Source: Polytrichum commune | Lineage: Eukaryota > Streptophyta > Polytrichopsida > Polytrichales > Polytrichaceae | Length of the DNA stretch: 64,000 nucleotides | Direction: 5' to 3' | NCBI GenBank assembly: GCA_950295325.1 | Contig: OX485804.1 | Span: 32,862,001-32,926,000, forward strand | Shown: positions 1-15,000 of the stretch, piece after piece | How positions within the stretch are numbered: position 1 is the first letter of the stretch | How the letters are laid out: each line of letters begins with the position of its first letter | The notes under the pieces: model-generated | The model's input: only the letters and a program-made list of their open reading frames with translations | What the model was told of the DNA's origin: nothing | Databases searched by the model: none | Position numbers and translations under genes: made by a program

Positions 1-2030
1 AGTTTTGTTGACCTTGTGTAAAGCGAACTGGGACTGCCACTCGTTCCTCAACCAACAGGGGAATTAAGAGCCATGGTCGTGGTCCATGGTCACTAATGTA
101 TGTAACACATGCCCTAGTGAAGAAACACTAAGCACGACACAACACCCGAGTACCCTAATTAAGTTGGACATGAAGAGGGAGAAGTATGTGGTTGTCACCG
201 TGACTAAAGTAGGGTTGAAGTAGATGGAAAAGACAAGTTCATAGAGAGGTCAACTTTTCTTTTGCATAGATTATATCATGTTCCTTTGACTCAAAGTTAT
301 ATTTTATCATATTAACACTATACCACAATATATTCCAATACGAGTGGCCAAATCAATTTTTATGAATTACATAAGAATTATTAGAATGTGTAGGGTCTAT
401 TTTTGGGACTTATGACTATGAATTTAAATTATCCAAATAGCAACCCTCTCCCACGTCCCACTTCCATCCGCGTATCATCCATCCCATCCAAGACATCCTC
501 CTGGTCCACATCAGAAGCGTGGTGAGCGGGAGATTGGGAACGAGATCGTTCCCCATGTGAGAACTTTGGTGGGGGGGGGGGGCGTTCATTCGCTTCATCC
601 ATCCACAAAAGGGTGGTGTTATATGTATAGGGACTGGAGTGGATGAGAATACCTCAATCGTCCCCACTCGTCATCCAATTTCGTTTTGTGGACGATGAAA
701 TGATCCTGCCAAAGTAGGTTCCCGACACGGAATTCGAGTGAGCATGGGCGATTCCGTTCCCAAACACAAGAACGAGAAGGAGAGCGACGTTCCCATTGAT
801 CGAAGGACCCTGGTCATACACTTCCAGGTTGGCGTGTCTCGCAACCCTATTGTGGTTCATTTGTACATGTTTATTTTCATAATACGATTGATTATGGAAG
901 TAGGAATCATGGGAGGGAACATAAATGAAAAGCATCTTTGAGCATTTTAGGTTCCATTTATGTGCTTAAAGATTAACTTGGGAAAATTAACTAATTACTT
1001 TACATATGAAAAGGACGATGGAAATGGTAGTCATGGGAGTTTAAAATCGTGTGATTTATATATACAATTAATACATTTTATTTGATTTTGGAGTTTAAAG
1101 TGGTTGTACATGTTTGTTTTGTTATAACTTAATCTCAATTTACTAAATCGGGGTCATACGTGTGCTAAAAATAAGGAAAAAATCCGTACCCAATGTCTTC
1201 ACTTTTGATGTGCCTAAGTGGCACAAATCCTTGGTTGCCAAGTGTTGTAAATACACATATTATACGTATTTCAGTCTTCTTTTGAAATTACCTTAGTTCC
1301 TCGAGAAATCTTGTTCTACCATAACAATGCTCGACTCCACCTACCACTTACCCTGGATGTGAGAATACTTCAGCCAAAGGTCGTGAATAAGAACAATGTG
1401 ATGTTCAGAAAACGATAGTTTCGGTCTGAGTTCCGTGACAAGGTCTCCATGGAAGGAACATGCCATGTTTCCTTTTATGAAAGGGAGGATGAGCTATTAT
1501 TATGATAGTTTCTTTAGATTCTCAACATTAATCCCCAATACCATAACTGATTGTTGCCTTATGCAACTAGTACATAGTAAGGAAAGCGGTCCTTATTGGT
1601 TCACTTGTCTTAATCAATGACCTATATTTGTGCAGTGGGTGGCTGGTGTGTGTGTGTCAAGACAAACACCCAAAATACATGTGTTTAGAAGAGATTGGAC
1701 TATGTGCCCAAACACTGTTAACCATTCTAAACTCAATTGTTAGCATAATTGGAGGGGGGAAAGGGGACTAATCGACCTTCTTATGACTCAATGTCACCAA
1801 AGTTTAATTATTCATAAGCCAATATACATTAGCTTTAGAATATAATGCGTTTGATCATGACCTTTTCAGGATACATTTGCGGATGCATGAGAGTTTGAAC
1901 TTTGTGGTTCCGAGTGGTGTAAGATAGCGAACAACAACAATAACCAAATAATAAGGCCCATATACCTTTGGATAGGTGCCCAGTGGGAACTCGGTTGATG
2001 GGAGCGGAACAAGAGTGCAGAAAAGAGCGG
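1..2030. other. intergenic, upstream of PDS5
   Basis: AT-rich sequence with no open reading frame I can tie to a protein family. It contains a 12-base G run (571-582) and a decayed copy of the dispersed repeat family at about 1,640-1,790 (listed separately). Nothing else is supportable. Confidence 0.6.
1640..1790 (+). repeat. dispersed repeat family R1, copy 1
   Basis: Carries the family core GAGATTGGACTATGTGC followed by an ACCATTCTAAACTCAAT block and an ATAATTGGAGGGG block. The same ordered blocks recur about ten times in the window. No coding capacity. Confidence 0.6.
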
Positions 2031-3043
2031 GGCGAAAACACATTCATCCACGGCACGTTCATCCACGAAGCGGAAGTAAGGTACCGGGTGGGAATTGGGG
2101 GGGAGAGGGGTGGCGGGGAACAGGGGGAACGCGAGGGAGAACGGGGGGAACTCGTAAAGGGAACGAGGTGCGCAGGCGGGGTGGAGAGGGCGCCCTTTTC
2201 AGGGGCGAGGGTGGAGCGTCCGCCTTAGGCTCCCGTTTGAAGAGAAAGAGAGAGAGAGAGTGAGAGAGAGAGTGTCATTGTTGCCGTCTCCTGTCGCAGC
2301 AGCTATGGCGCCCTCCTCCTCGGCCTCCTTGTAGCTCCCCCCCCCCGACGGGTATCGGGGCCGCGCGCTCGCACGGCGGACACCATAGCCGTGCCACAAA
2401 AACACACTGCGAGTTCCTACAACCCACGCACCGAGCCGCTTTTTTTTTTGGGATGCATGTAGCCCGAGGGCGACAGGGTTTTGTGTTGAAAGGCAAGGAA
2501 AGGGGTGTATAACCCTAGGGCTGGAGGGAAGGGAAGGAATCGTGGAGCGGTGGTGCCAGCTTATTGTGCTTGGAAAGGAAAGGGAGCGAAGCTGACAGTG
2601 GGGGCGATTAGCGTTTATGACACTCTCGGAGTCCGGTTTTTATTTTATTTATTTTGTGGATTTTGATCAGGTGGTTCGTGCGTTGCGGAGGGGGGAGCGT
2701 GTCGGAGCTTTCGAGGCGAGGGGGTTGCTGAGTGAGCGATACGAAAGGGAGTGAAAAAGGTGGAAGGAATGCGGGTTTCGGCACTTTTTAGAGAGAGAGA
2801 GGCAACAGAGCAGGGCCGAGAGGGGGGGACAGATGAACTGAAAACTAGGGTTCACAGCTTTTTCTGAAAACAGGGAAAGTAAGTACATGCCATGTAGTGG
2901 ATTATTAAATCGACGAGCTTGCCTCGACCAAGGTGCTGGCAGGAGCTGGGCAGTCTTGGCATTTAGAAGTGTGGACGGAAAGAGCGGGAAGTATTTGGCG
3001 CGACCCTAGCTGCCTGCGCATGCTGTAGACAAATTGCTTCATC
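2030..3043 (+). promoter_or_regulatory. GC-rich promoter / 5' leader of PDS5
   Basis: Base composition changes sharply from AT-rich to G-rich purine sequence just upstream of the PDS5 start codon. The block holds a GA dinucleotide tract (about 2,243-2,273), a 10-base C run (2,337-2,346) and ACCCTAG/CTAGGGTT telobox-like strings near 2,510 and 2,848. These are common in promoters and leaders of plant housekeeping genes. No TATA box or transcription start can be fixed from sequence alone. The long ORFs here are low-complexity and look accidental. Confidence 0.55.
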
Positions 3044-6000
3044 ATGTCGAAGGAGAAGGAGGCACAGCTAAGCGACATTGGCAAGAAGCTTGGGAAGACA
3101 CAGACCAAGGATGCCCTCACCAAGCTACTACGGGTATGCTACTCGCTGCTATCTGTCAATTGGAGAATAAAGCCCTCGTTGTGATGGACATATATTATGT
3201 TGAGGATGAATTATATTTTCTCTCCTATGTCGGAAGCTTTAAAATTCTTCTTCTGCACGGGATTTGAAACTCTTTTTACAAGCAGCAGGCACCCCCCGAA
3301 ATGCCTTCAAATATGGGATGGGAGGGGGGGGGGACGCATTATGTGGTGATCCCTGCTCTGTCTCCTTTGAGCGGCAAAACGGACACGCAATGAGAGAATA
3401 ATGAGTTTTATACGATGACAGAGAGTGGGTAGAAAGAAGGTGCTAGCCAACATGGGATGGCTATGAATACTTATCAACAGCAAACAGAAAAGGAGCAGGG
3501 TAGAGCGTCAATGCTTAGGGAAAGTAAATAGGCTTGAACCTGAACCTGACCCTAAGAACTACTTCATTCTTTCTGAAATCGGCAGAGGTGTCGGGAATGC
3601 CTCTGTTAAGCACATTTTCTGATACTCGTTACTTCCCGCTTTTTCTCTTCTCTCTTGTATATTTATAGGCACCTGAAACGCATCCATTGGTTAGAAAATT
3701 TCACGGCTTTGTAAAGAACAAGGGATGTACTGAAAGATTATTGCTGGTCAAAGGAAAGATCCCCAGGTCAAATGGCCAAGAAGTGAAAGCCTCTTCTTTG
3801 CATCCTTTTAAGAGATCTTAAAATTGAGAGCAGTTGGAAATATAGCTGCAGTAGTTGTTGAAGAGTGTAACGTGAGAGCTGTTTGTGTGAAATTTCATCT
3901 TCTTAGAAAGGTTGTTTATTTTAGGGGCTTCCCGACTTCTGAATAGATTCCAGATCACCACATGCCTCTGGGAGCTAGCTAATAGTTTTGTCTAAGTATG
4001 TAGGTGGAGGGATAAAATTGTTTTTACACATTTTCCTCCCGCAATTTCACTGCAGGTTCTTTGCATCCAAAGGCGTGTAAATAACCTATTTAACGTAGTG
4101 TTGTTAGTTTTCTTCTGGTAGTATAAAGACTATCTGTTAAATCTCTGGAATGTTGGTTGGCAAAAATTTCTTTGGTTAGCCTTATGTGCAAGGGTTGTCT
4201 TTTTCAACCCTCACAGTGACTTTTTTCTTTTTCTTGTAGCTTTTGTGAGTAAAGACTGTGCTGCAGATTTATGTGAGGTGTCAGTTTGTGATTTCCAACA
4301 ACACGCAGAGTCCATAGTACAGTTTACTCCTTTAATTTAGAGCTTAGTGGGTGGGTTCTGTAACAAAGCCATGAGATTGTTATCTGAAAGTGGGGCAAGG
4401 CCTATTATCAGGAATTATATTTGTTATATGGACCATAGTTTCTTTTTCAGCTACTCTTATCTGGTTCAAATGCAAATGGCGGAGTTTATGTACAATTTCA
4501 AGTTTCTGGGGATTGCTGCTTGGTTTGGAAATCATGTGTGGGGGTATTTAATTATCTCAAACTGAACAAGACATACTTGAATGTGTTCTGTAATCCAGGT
4601 CTCACTTCTTGTAAAGCAAGGAAGTTTCTGTTTCCCCTCACTGACGATATCTGTTGTTTCATGTCGTTCTACAGCAAGCTGCGGCATTGCTTGCTGAACT
4701 GGATCAATCACCACCACCAAGCACTCACAATGCTATGAAAGGGTGCTCTGAAGCTTTGGTGACTCATGCTTTATTGAGGCATAAAGACAAGGATGTCAGG
4801 TTGCTGGTTGCAATATGCATCAGTGAGATTATGAGGATTGTGGCTCCTGATGCCCCATATAATGATGATACTCTGAAGGTATTTGTGTCCTAGTCCAGAA
4901 TGGTATTATGTCAAAGTTGTTCGAATTATTGCAATGAGTGCACATCATGTGTGGAGCTAGAAGGTTTTATGATTGGACTCTTAGGGAAGATTGATAGCAG
5001 GTACACTCTAAAGTTTTAATGTCTTTCCAATTTGCAAACCCACTATTTATGGACTTCACTTGTGACCTTGAGCAATAAGATTTGGAGTTTGCGTCTCCAA
5101 TTAATCTTCTAAAATGGTCTTCTACAGCACATGATACTGAGATCACTACATGCCAGGAGTTGGTGCATATTTTTTTTTTATGAAGTCTTTGTTGACAAAC
5201 TCCAAAATATTGACGGGCATTTTGCAGGAGATATTTCAACTGATTGTGACTATTTTCCAAGGCCTAGATGATGTTAATAGTCCATCATTTGCAAGAAGGG
5301 TGAACATTCTAGAGACGGTCGCTAAGGTCAGATCATGTGTGGTTATGCTTGACCTCGAATGCGATGACCTCATCTTGGAGATGTTCCATACCTTTTTTGA
5401 TACGGCTAGGTATTATCAATTCCCTGCATTGACAAATTTGTCCATTACTATAACCATGCAGCTTCTGCTTATTTTTTCTTTGATTTCATCTGAGACTTCA
5501 GTATTATTAGAGCTCAATAGGATTTCTGGATTATTTCTAGATTACCTAACTGTAAAAGATTTGATGATGTGGTGTGTGGCAGTGATGAACATCCTCAAAA
5601 TGTCTTTAATGCAATGCGTAATGTATTGACTCTTGTTTTGGAGGAGAGTGAAAAAATTCCAGCTCCCATGCTGGAGGTCATTCTCAAAAATCTGTTGAAG
5701 CAAAACAAGGTAGGTTCATGTTCCTTATCTTCTTTCTAAGTTTTCCTCAATGAACCAATGCCTGGTCTCTGTGCAGACACATCAATTTGGCTTTCTCTAG
5801 CAGTGGTCGTCGCTTGGTTATGAGCAGGATGTTTCCTTTTAGGGATGGTCTTTCTTTTGTATGATGTGATAGTACCCATGGTGGTGGGCGCCTGCTTACT
5901 CGTACACACACCCTTGAAATTCTTATGGCATATGTGTGTTTGTTAAGCCTTCAGTTGCCATGTGCATTTTGTATGTGGATTTAAGGCTCAGCTTGTATTG

Positions 6001-9000
6001 CAGCATGCCATATCTAAAAGTGGAATATAGCATGTAGGTTTATCTTGAGTTTCAGGATTTTGTATTTTCATATTTGCACAAATTCAGAAAGTTTGCTTGT
6101 GCTGTTTGACCTTGAGTGGTTGTTGTGTGTGCTGTTTGTTTCTGGTCATGTAGTGCTCTTTTCTGCTCTTTTATATCCTTTTGGTCATGAGTTTAATTCC
6201 ACCATTACTGATACTCAAGACTATAAAGTAGAGCTAATGAAGTCATTGATTGAACTGGAGTATTATCTTGTGTTTGATTTTATTGGTTCCCTATGCTGGC
6301 TTGAGCAGGAGGTGTCAGCAGCAGCACACAAGCTGGCAGTTGCTGTTGTTGAGAAGTGTGCAGACAAGTTGGAGCCTTATGTCCAACGCTTTTTGACATC
6401 TGTCATGTTGGAGGGAAAAGTCTTAGACAGTGGACTTCACGAAGATTATCACGAAGTCATATATGAGATCTATTGTTGTGCTCCTCAGATGCTATTGGCT
6501 GTCATCCCTAACTTAACTCAGGAGCTTGTGGTACATTTCTTTCTTTCCTATAGGTCAAGGAAATGTTCATGGTGTTCGTTTCCCATATGCTTGCTCTTGT
6601 ATGGGATGCTCTTGCAGATTTGACAGCACTGAGTTTGCTTACTCTCTCTGATTGTGCTAAAGCACTTCAATGATACTGTCAATTGCAGACAGATCAAGTG
6701 GATGTGCGATTGAAGGCTGTTGAGCTTTTAGGGCAGTTGTTTGCTCTTCCAGGCCGACATGTTGCTCAAGAGTATCGTCAACTTTTCTCAGAGTTTTTGA
6801 AGAGATTTAATGATAAAGTTGTTGAGGTTCGGGTTGCTGTTGTCAATTGTGCAAAGGTTTGTCTGGAGGCAAATCCTTCTGGCGAACAGGCTACTGAGAT
6901 TCTAGGTGAGTTTCTGGACAACTTTATTGTTCACCTTGTTATCTTGAATTAGAATTTTTTCTAGCAACTTATTTGGCATGTAGTGGCCTTCAGTGTTCAT
7001 ACGGCTTAGTTTTGAAACACTTTAATCCTTGTAATACCTTATCTAGCTATTTAAACAGCTTATCACCTATGGAAGTATCTTTTTCTCTATTTGTGTTCTG
7101 TAGGGTCTTCTCGCTCAAATGCTTCATTAGAAGATGTGTGCACTTTGAGAAGATGAGACTAACTTTGATCCACTTTGAGAAGATGTACTGATTTGATTGT
7201 TTTGCTTTATCTGTCAGAATAGAATTCGATAGCATCAATAGTATGTTGAGTGTATAACAATGTAGCAATCTGGTTACTTGTAAATATCACTTACATGCTG
7301 GATCTGTCTTGGTTGGGGGTGTGTAGCTGCAATGCAAGATAGGCTCTTGGACTTTGATGACAAGGTTCGGCTGACAGTGGTTAAAGCTATTTGTGACTTG
7401 GCTAAAACCAACCCAAAGTGGGTTCCCACAGATATGTTGCGGAAAGTTGCTGATAGACTTCGAGATAAGAAGGTATATAATGAAATTTGTCTCAGAACTT
7501 GTAGATTATGTTTGTAAACATGGAAGTCCTTGGTTTTCTTGCACTGAGTTATCCAATTGCATAGAAACTGTTGGAGTCCCTTATCACCTCAAGGCACAAG
7601 GCAGCAGTACATGTGTACTTTTGTCAAAGTACCTTAAGTTGACCTGTTTGCTAGATGTTCCAATTTAAAGAAGGTGATGTACCAGGGCAGAGACCAGTGT
7701 GGACTGCTGTGTTTGTAGGCTTGACTCAGCTTCTTTTCATGTGGAGCTTGGTTGTTGTGGCACCTTACATGTAGAATCATGTTGTGCAGGTGTTTGTACG
7801 GAAAGACACCTTGCAGAAGTTGATGGAAGTTTATCGAACTTACTGTACCAAATGCTTTGAGGGGTCTATTGCTATGGACAAGGAATTTGAATGGATTCCC
7901 AGTAAGATTGTGCGGTGCTGCTACGATAAAGACTGCAAAGATTTCAAGTAAGTTGTTAGACCAACCTTTTCCATTACTGCTTCATTTAGGGGCTGAAACC
8001 TTCTTGCCTGGCCGCCTTAAGGAAGAGAGAAGCTACCTGAGGTTCTTTCTTTCAATCTCTGGCCTGAAGTGTTGTGCTGTTGAGTGCTTACATGCAGTGA
8101 GATCTTTACTCAGGGGATTTTTTTTCATGTTTTTATCTTGCACTTATGCATATTTGAAGTCCTACTACCATATTTTTGACAATATTATTGGATGAATATT
8201 GCTTTCTGTCACTCATTTTTAATAATCCTTATTATGTCTGTGCAGACCCCAGGGCATGGAAATTGTGTTTATAGAGGAGCTGTTTCCGTCTGGGATTCCT
8301 GTTGAGGAACAAACAAAGCACTGGATTCTTAGTTTCTCAACTTTTGATGAGAATGAAAAACGAGCACTCCAGGTTATACTTTCTCAGAAACAAAGGTAAT
8401 CCCCTTCTGCATTATTTTTCTCCCATTTGATTATTAAATTGATAGTTTTCATGAAGAAGTTGAGTTTAAACTCATAGCATGTTCTGTATAGGATTTTGTG
8501 AAGCATAATAATATTTGAGTCTTCGTCTAAAAATGTTGCAGAATCACTATATGTTGCAAGATACTCCAAAGGGGTGGTGTTGAAAATAATGAGACCTAGG
8601 AGATTCTTGTGAACTTTGCATATCTGTGTAGTGAATTTGTTCCTTTGGAGATTTATTGATGTATGCTGGATAGGACTGGATATGTATCCACTGAGCGAGG
8701 AATGCTTACTGAAGTATGGAGGACATCTCATGCTGTTGGTTTGTGCTGGTTGTGACTGTCACGCAGGCTGCAGCAGGAGATGCTGGCCTATTTATCTTCC
8801 CGGCAGAAAGCTAAGGTGGGCTTGGAGCTCTTACCCACATAAATCTTCCATTGTACTCTGCCTCCATCTTCTTAATCAAGCAACCTTTGCTAGAGAGTGT
8901 TTGTTCATTGTGCTTAGAGGATTTGAACACTTATTGAAAAAACTGAATATGAACTGGATGGTTATGGCAACTAATGCAGGAGGAAGACAATCCAGAGATT

Positions 9001-12000
9001 GAGAAGAAAATTCAGAGCAATTTTAAGGGTATTGCCAATCAATTTGTGGATCCAATCAAGGCTGAGGAGAATCTACAGAAATTGCATCAAATGAAGGACA
9101 ACAATATCTTCAAGGCTCTTTCCACTTTGCTCAACCCAAGCACTACCTTTGCACAGGCTGCAACTGTTCGGGTATGTTGTAGTGGTTGCTGATTTATGAT
9201 TCAGAGTATAACAAATGTCTGGCAATTAGGATCTCAGTTATTATTAGTGTTTCAGCTGTCTCTTGTTCGTCCTGCATCTCTTGTTGCTACTATTGCTGCT
9301 GCATCTCTAATGGTCAAAAAGAGAATCTTGGGTACTGGTATGTTTTACTGAGGATGTTCATGCTGTAATTTGACATCTGATTGTATTTTTCAAACTTGTA
9401 CAATTTTTTTTTCTGTAAGTTTTCATTATATCCAATTTTGTGCAGGAGGATTTGTTGAAGAGGATAGGGGAGAAGCATCCCCAATACGAATTCATGAAGA
9501 TTCTTGCCACAAAGTGCTCCTATGTTTTCTTTGGCAGAGAGCATGTGCAGGTCATAATGAAAGAGTTGTCTGCTTACAAGGAATCTGGCACCAAGGACCT
9601 TGTCACGGCAAGCCTATCTTTGCTTGTGGTGGGTGAAAGTTTCTTTGCTGGCATTTCCTTTAAATTTGGATTGTGGACCTCTTGATGAAACTATTGAGAG
9701 TAAGAATAGAAGTTTTCTTTTAATTTAAGTTTGAAAATAAGAATAGATATTTCTTTTACTTTTACATTGAAAATTTATGGCAAGGCTTCAACGCTTCCAG
9801 GCATGACTTTTCTGCTTAAATAGGTCTCTTGTGATTCAAAGAGGTTACTTTTCAAGGTTACTAGCTTAGAAGTGGTCAATTAATGAGTCACCTGTTCAAT
9901 TTCGCCAGTGAGGTATTTTATCACAAGTTTGAAGACTTCTTGTTACTTCCTTCAGGAGATTGCTGCATACTGCCCTGCATTAATGGAGGACACAGAGGAG
10001 CAGTTATTGGGGTTATTGAAGGACCCTGATGAGACTATAAAGGAGGGGGTTGTTCACATCATTTCTAAAGCTGGTGGGTCTTTCCGTGAAAAAGTGGCCG
10101 CCACTGAGGGTAGCAGGTATGATCTAACTTGTTCTCTTGTAGGTTTCTACAACTCTTCACTGTACTGGTACTTTGATGTAGGTGCCAGGCACTCCTGTAC
10201 ATAAATCTTAGTACTGCATTTTCAACAGACGTATGGTTCCCTATCAGAACAATCGTGTTAAATGAAATAATGTTGTTATCCTAGATGTTTATCATGTTAT
10301 CTGTTTGTTGTGGAATGCATATGACCTGATACTTTGCAAATTTTGTGGTTTTTCAGCAATGTAAATTTGACACTTGAGCAGCTTTGCGTGGAAGGAAATC
10401 GAAAGCAAGCCAAGTATGCTGTTTCGGCAATTGCAGCTATGACAGCTGACTCAGGACTGAAGGCATTATCTGTCTTATATGGGGTATGACATGAAGTTGT
10501 TCTCATGTGATAGTAAATGCAAGGAAGTGATTATGTCCATATTTCTTGAGCATGAATCAAAACTTTGTGGTCTTTGAGACGATTTTCTGCCTTTGAAGTC
10601 ACTATTCAAGAATAGTGAAGGGCTAAATGAAGGTTGCCCCTGTTGGACCCCATCATCAGGATTCTGTGCTGACCAATTTCTAGTGTATTCTTAAAAGCAG
10701 TGGTGCTATCTTGTTGGGTGGAAATTTTGTACATCCTAACCAATTATCCTGGTTGTTCAGTTTTCATAATCCTTGTGTTGTATTTTTAAGTGTTCTTTTC
10801 ACATTGCCATTCCTATTGCATGGGATTTGTTGTATGTGGTTGCCAATATACTGTTAGGTGTGGGTTTAGGTTCAGTTATTGAGGGTGTCCTATTTTGTTT
10901 CAATTCTTGTGGCAGCGCCTCGTGGATCAATTAGAAGACAACACACATCTTCCAACAATCTTGCAGTCTTTGGGTTGTATTGCACAAAATGCAATGCCCA
11001 TCTTTGAAACACGTGAAGATGAAATTATCAAGTTTGTTGTCAGAAATGTTCTCAGACGGCCAAACACACAGGTATTTAGAGCTGTTGAGTCTGATTGTGT
11101 CTCCTTTGTTGTGGATGTCTTCGGCTAGCGAGGGGCTCCATCCCTTTGCATTGAGGATCTCATAATGCTCTATTGTGAAGTTCTTCGCATGAAGTGCATA
11201 ATCTAGTGTCTTTTGTTATTTAGTTAATGTATGCCATGGCGCTGTTGAAGGATGTATGATGCTAGATATTGTTTCACTTGCAGGAAAATGCTGATTCTAA
11301 GCCCGATGGCGACACCCCAAGCGACTCTGTTCTTCTAAAGGTGTGATAGTTTGAGAAGTTTTGCCTTGGCATTTTCAAGTTTGCACAGGAGTGAGGAAGA
11401 TGTGCAGTTAACAGCGTTGTTTCTGTATAGTATGAGATTATAATTGTTTGTGTTGCATGTTGGCTTGTATATTTCAAGGTGTTTGATATATTTCTGGACT
11501 GCACTGTTTCAAATGGATCTGTTTTAGATAAATAGTGGATGAGGGCATTGAGTGGGTACAACAATGCTGAGACATGGCATGTCGACTTTTGTCAATGTGC
11601 AGATATATGCTCTCAAAGCACTGGTGAAAAGTTTTCTGCCAAAAGCAAATGCACATCAGCGAACAAGGCTTCCAGGACTTCTGAAAGTCCTGGTGAAGAT
11701 TCTTGCATGTGGAGAAATAGCAGATGAAGTAAAGACAAGGTGTGCTTCTACTTGGTCTTCATAATGTTCTTGTAGTTGGGACTTGGCACAAACTGTGTGA
11801 TGTTTCGAGGCTTATCTTGGATCTGGGTATTACTATAGCTTGACTGACGTTTCAGTCTGATCCTTTATAATTCTCTCCCTCTATGTGGTCTCTGCTTGGT
11901 AGAGATTATTCACCTCCCCTTGGGGAAGTCGGTAATCCAGGGTGTTGTTGTTGTGCAAAAATCTCTAGGTTCTAACTGTTCCCTTTTGTTAGGTAGGGTT

Positions 12001-15000
12001 TAGGTTGGCATTTCTCCATGAGCAATTGGCTGCAGGCAATTAGACTATGAAAAGTTAGTGCTCTTCAGTTTTAGCTGTACATTAGTGCCATCTTTGGGTT
12101 ATATCTGTGTTCTCACAGACAGCTTCTTTCACCTCATACAGTGAGACAGACAAAGCTCATCTGCGACTGGCAGCTGCAAAAGGTGTCTTACGACTGGCAC
12201 GTCGGTGGGACAGTCAAATTCCAACCGATGTCTTTCATCTGGTGGTTATGGCAGTGCAGGTCTGTTTTGTCTCACCCTATATATCTAAATTGCAGGAATG
12301 TTTTGCTGTGTCTTCTCATAATGACAGATGTACAACCTTTTGAGGCATGTAGAGTGCAACCTACTGGCATTTTGTCAGATGCTCCTTAGGTCAATGATTC
12401 TGCTCTGGGAATCACTTCCTGAAAAATGGAAGGATGTATGATATTCATTCTATTATAGCTCAACCTTTACAGCCATTAGACTCACAACCATCAGTGGAAT
12501 GCACTGCACTTATCTGTCATATTTAATCACCCTCTTAGCATATGGTCAAGTTTAAAACATTCCTTTGTCTGAATTTTGTTTATTTATGCAGGTTGGGCAC
12601 CAACAAGGATTAAAATTCAAAAATTAATTTTTTTTGTTACTAGGTTCCTCATTTCCCATTGTCTTGACATAGTATGCATAAACCTTTTTGTAAATCCTGA
12701 TTGCATATTTGAAGGCATTTCAGTGAATCATAACCTATCAATCAAGCATTCTCTGCTAGCTTTTAAAGGCTCTAGAGCTTCTCAAGTGTGATGGGTTTGC
12801 TGGCAACAGGATACAGCAGTACATGTGCGGCGTGCATTGTTGCTGAAAATTCACCAGTATTTGAAGGATCGAACTTTGAATCAGAAGTATGCCAGTGCTT
12901 ATGCTCTCAGTGCAGTGGACATTGTTAAAGAGATTGCAGTGGAGGTATGCTCATTTTTAATTATGCTGTAATTATGAATGGATTTTTCTGGTAGATTAGG
13001 GTCCTGCATTGTCTTCGGAATATTCTACTGAATTTCAACATTACCAAGCCTTATCATTGCTTAATCTAAGTGTAAGGGTTTGGAATGCACAAATGTTATG
13101 GCTGTTGCAATCATGCCTTTTCAGACCGGAACTCAACAGTGTCCTTAAATTGACTTGTATTAGGATGTTGCACTCACCCCAAATGTCTATTCTTGTGTTT
13201 TAATTTCAGGCCCGGCGGTGCATGGCAGAATTTGTAGATACTTATCGCAAAGAAGCCCGTAAAGCAGTCACTGGATTGGTTGAAGGAACAGCCATCACAC
13301 TGCATCCAGAGTATGCACTTGTGTATCTTGTGCATGTGTTGGCTCACCATCCTAACTACCCAGTGGCATCTGGTGATATTCCACCTGATCCTGCAGCCTA
13401 TGAGCCTTTCTACAGGTACCTCTTGTTTAAATTTTTCATTGCTTTTGCTTTCAAGCTGTAATTTTGAGTTTGGGTTATATGGAGGTGATCTGTAGGGTGT
13501 ACATGGAACTTCAGAAGCAGGAAATATGTGGGCAGCATTTCGAGTTTGATGGTGTGAGTTTCCAAAGAAGTATGGATGATATAAAATCTGTGGGTTGAGC
13601 AATCTTTTATGTATTCCTAGAGTTTTAATAGATGAGACTGGATTGTTTTTGTTTGCTTCTCTAGGTAGTGGACCTGGGAAGGTATGTATTAGAGAAGGTA
13701 TTGTAAGTGTCTGCAGTCTTTTAGTGCTATTCGGTTAGTATCTGGCTGCTTGTGCAAATTGAACACTAAGCAAGTTAAGCACAGCTATTTATGCTTCATT
13801 ATGATTGATGTAACAGAGAGCTTATATTTTTTCTGCGAGCACTTGTGCACCAAGAGGCTGAAGGACGGAGTGATTCTGGGAAGAAAGAGGATGGAGACAA
13901 TTTGCCAGCAATTCTTGCCATCCTTCGTACCATCAAAAATTCTGAAGATGCAATTGACAAAGCCAAGACTGAGGTTTGTAGTTTTCCTTTATTTACACAA
14001 GAAAGAGATGGATGTCTCCCTTCAAATCTCATACTGAAGCAAACCCTTCTCCACTTCGATGAATTTGTCGCTGGTTCCAAATTAACAGCTGAGTCAGTAG
14101 TAGCTCAAAAGATGGAAGGCAGTCTCTGACTAGGCTTTATTTGTCATACATGTAGGGTTCTTTTTTTCTAAATATATGTACCCTTTGTATCTGAGTTTGA
14201 AGTTGTTTTAAGTTGTAATTTAATTGAAGTTGATCAGTTTTGATTTGGCACTTAGCATCCTATGGTTTCCACCTTGATAAATAGGTTCTGTGAGTCTTAT
14301 TAGCATCTGTTCCCTAATACTGAGTTCCATCATATGTTTTTTTGCAGAATCTGTATGCAATATGTGATATTGCAATATTGATCACAAAAGACCTTGGGCG
14401 GAAGAGAATGTCTGCAGGGGATTACCCTGGTGTTATTCCTCTTCCAACCCTCTTATATAAGGCAGTTGAACCATCTGAAGCAAGTGAACCAGCTGAAGGA
14501 GCCGTAGGGGTGGAAGGAACTGAAGGAGTTGAAGTAAAGAAACCTGAATTGGAAAATGTCAAGGTGAATAGACATGTTTCAGTTCATGTTATGGTAGTAA
14601 TTTGTACAAAACTTTATAAGGAAAACCTTAGCCCTCCAATTTTTGCTCTATTTATCTAACTTTTAGAAGCTTGACCAATCTCAATACCTTTAGCCTGTTT
14701 CCCATTGAAGGCTAAGAGGTCAACTATTAATTATATCCTTTTGTGGGTCGCAACATTCATACCCCAACTTCTAATCCAAATCAATCAAGCTGGGTTTATT
14801 AAATTATAATCTGAGTATATTTTTTGATGTCATTGTTTGTGCAGGTCGATTTAAGCCACCTGCCACCTTGTTTTACAGACAAGGATGTTTTGGCAAAGTT
14901 CAAGATTGGAACTTCAACCCGATCTGGCCAGGTCAGTTTTGCAGTCAGAGAGCATCCTAATCAATTTATCTATGAGCAGGCTTAAAGTGTAGTCCTCAAC

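Noticed and set aside
6045-6623. 192-codon frame overlapping PDS5 exon 5
   Set aside because: It is exon 5 extended into both introns. The real exon is 6,309-6,530 with GT/AG borders and matching phase.
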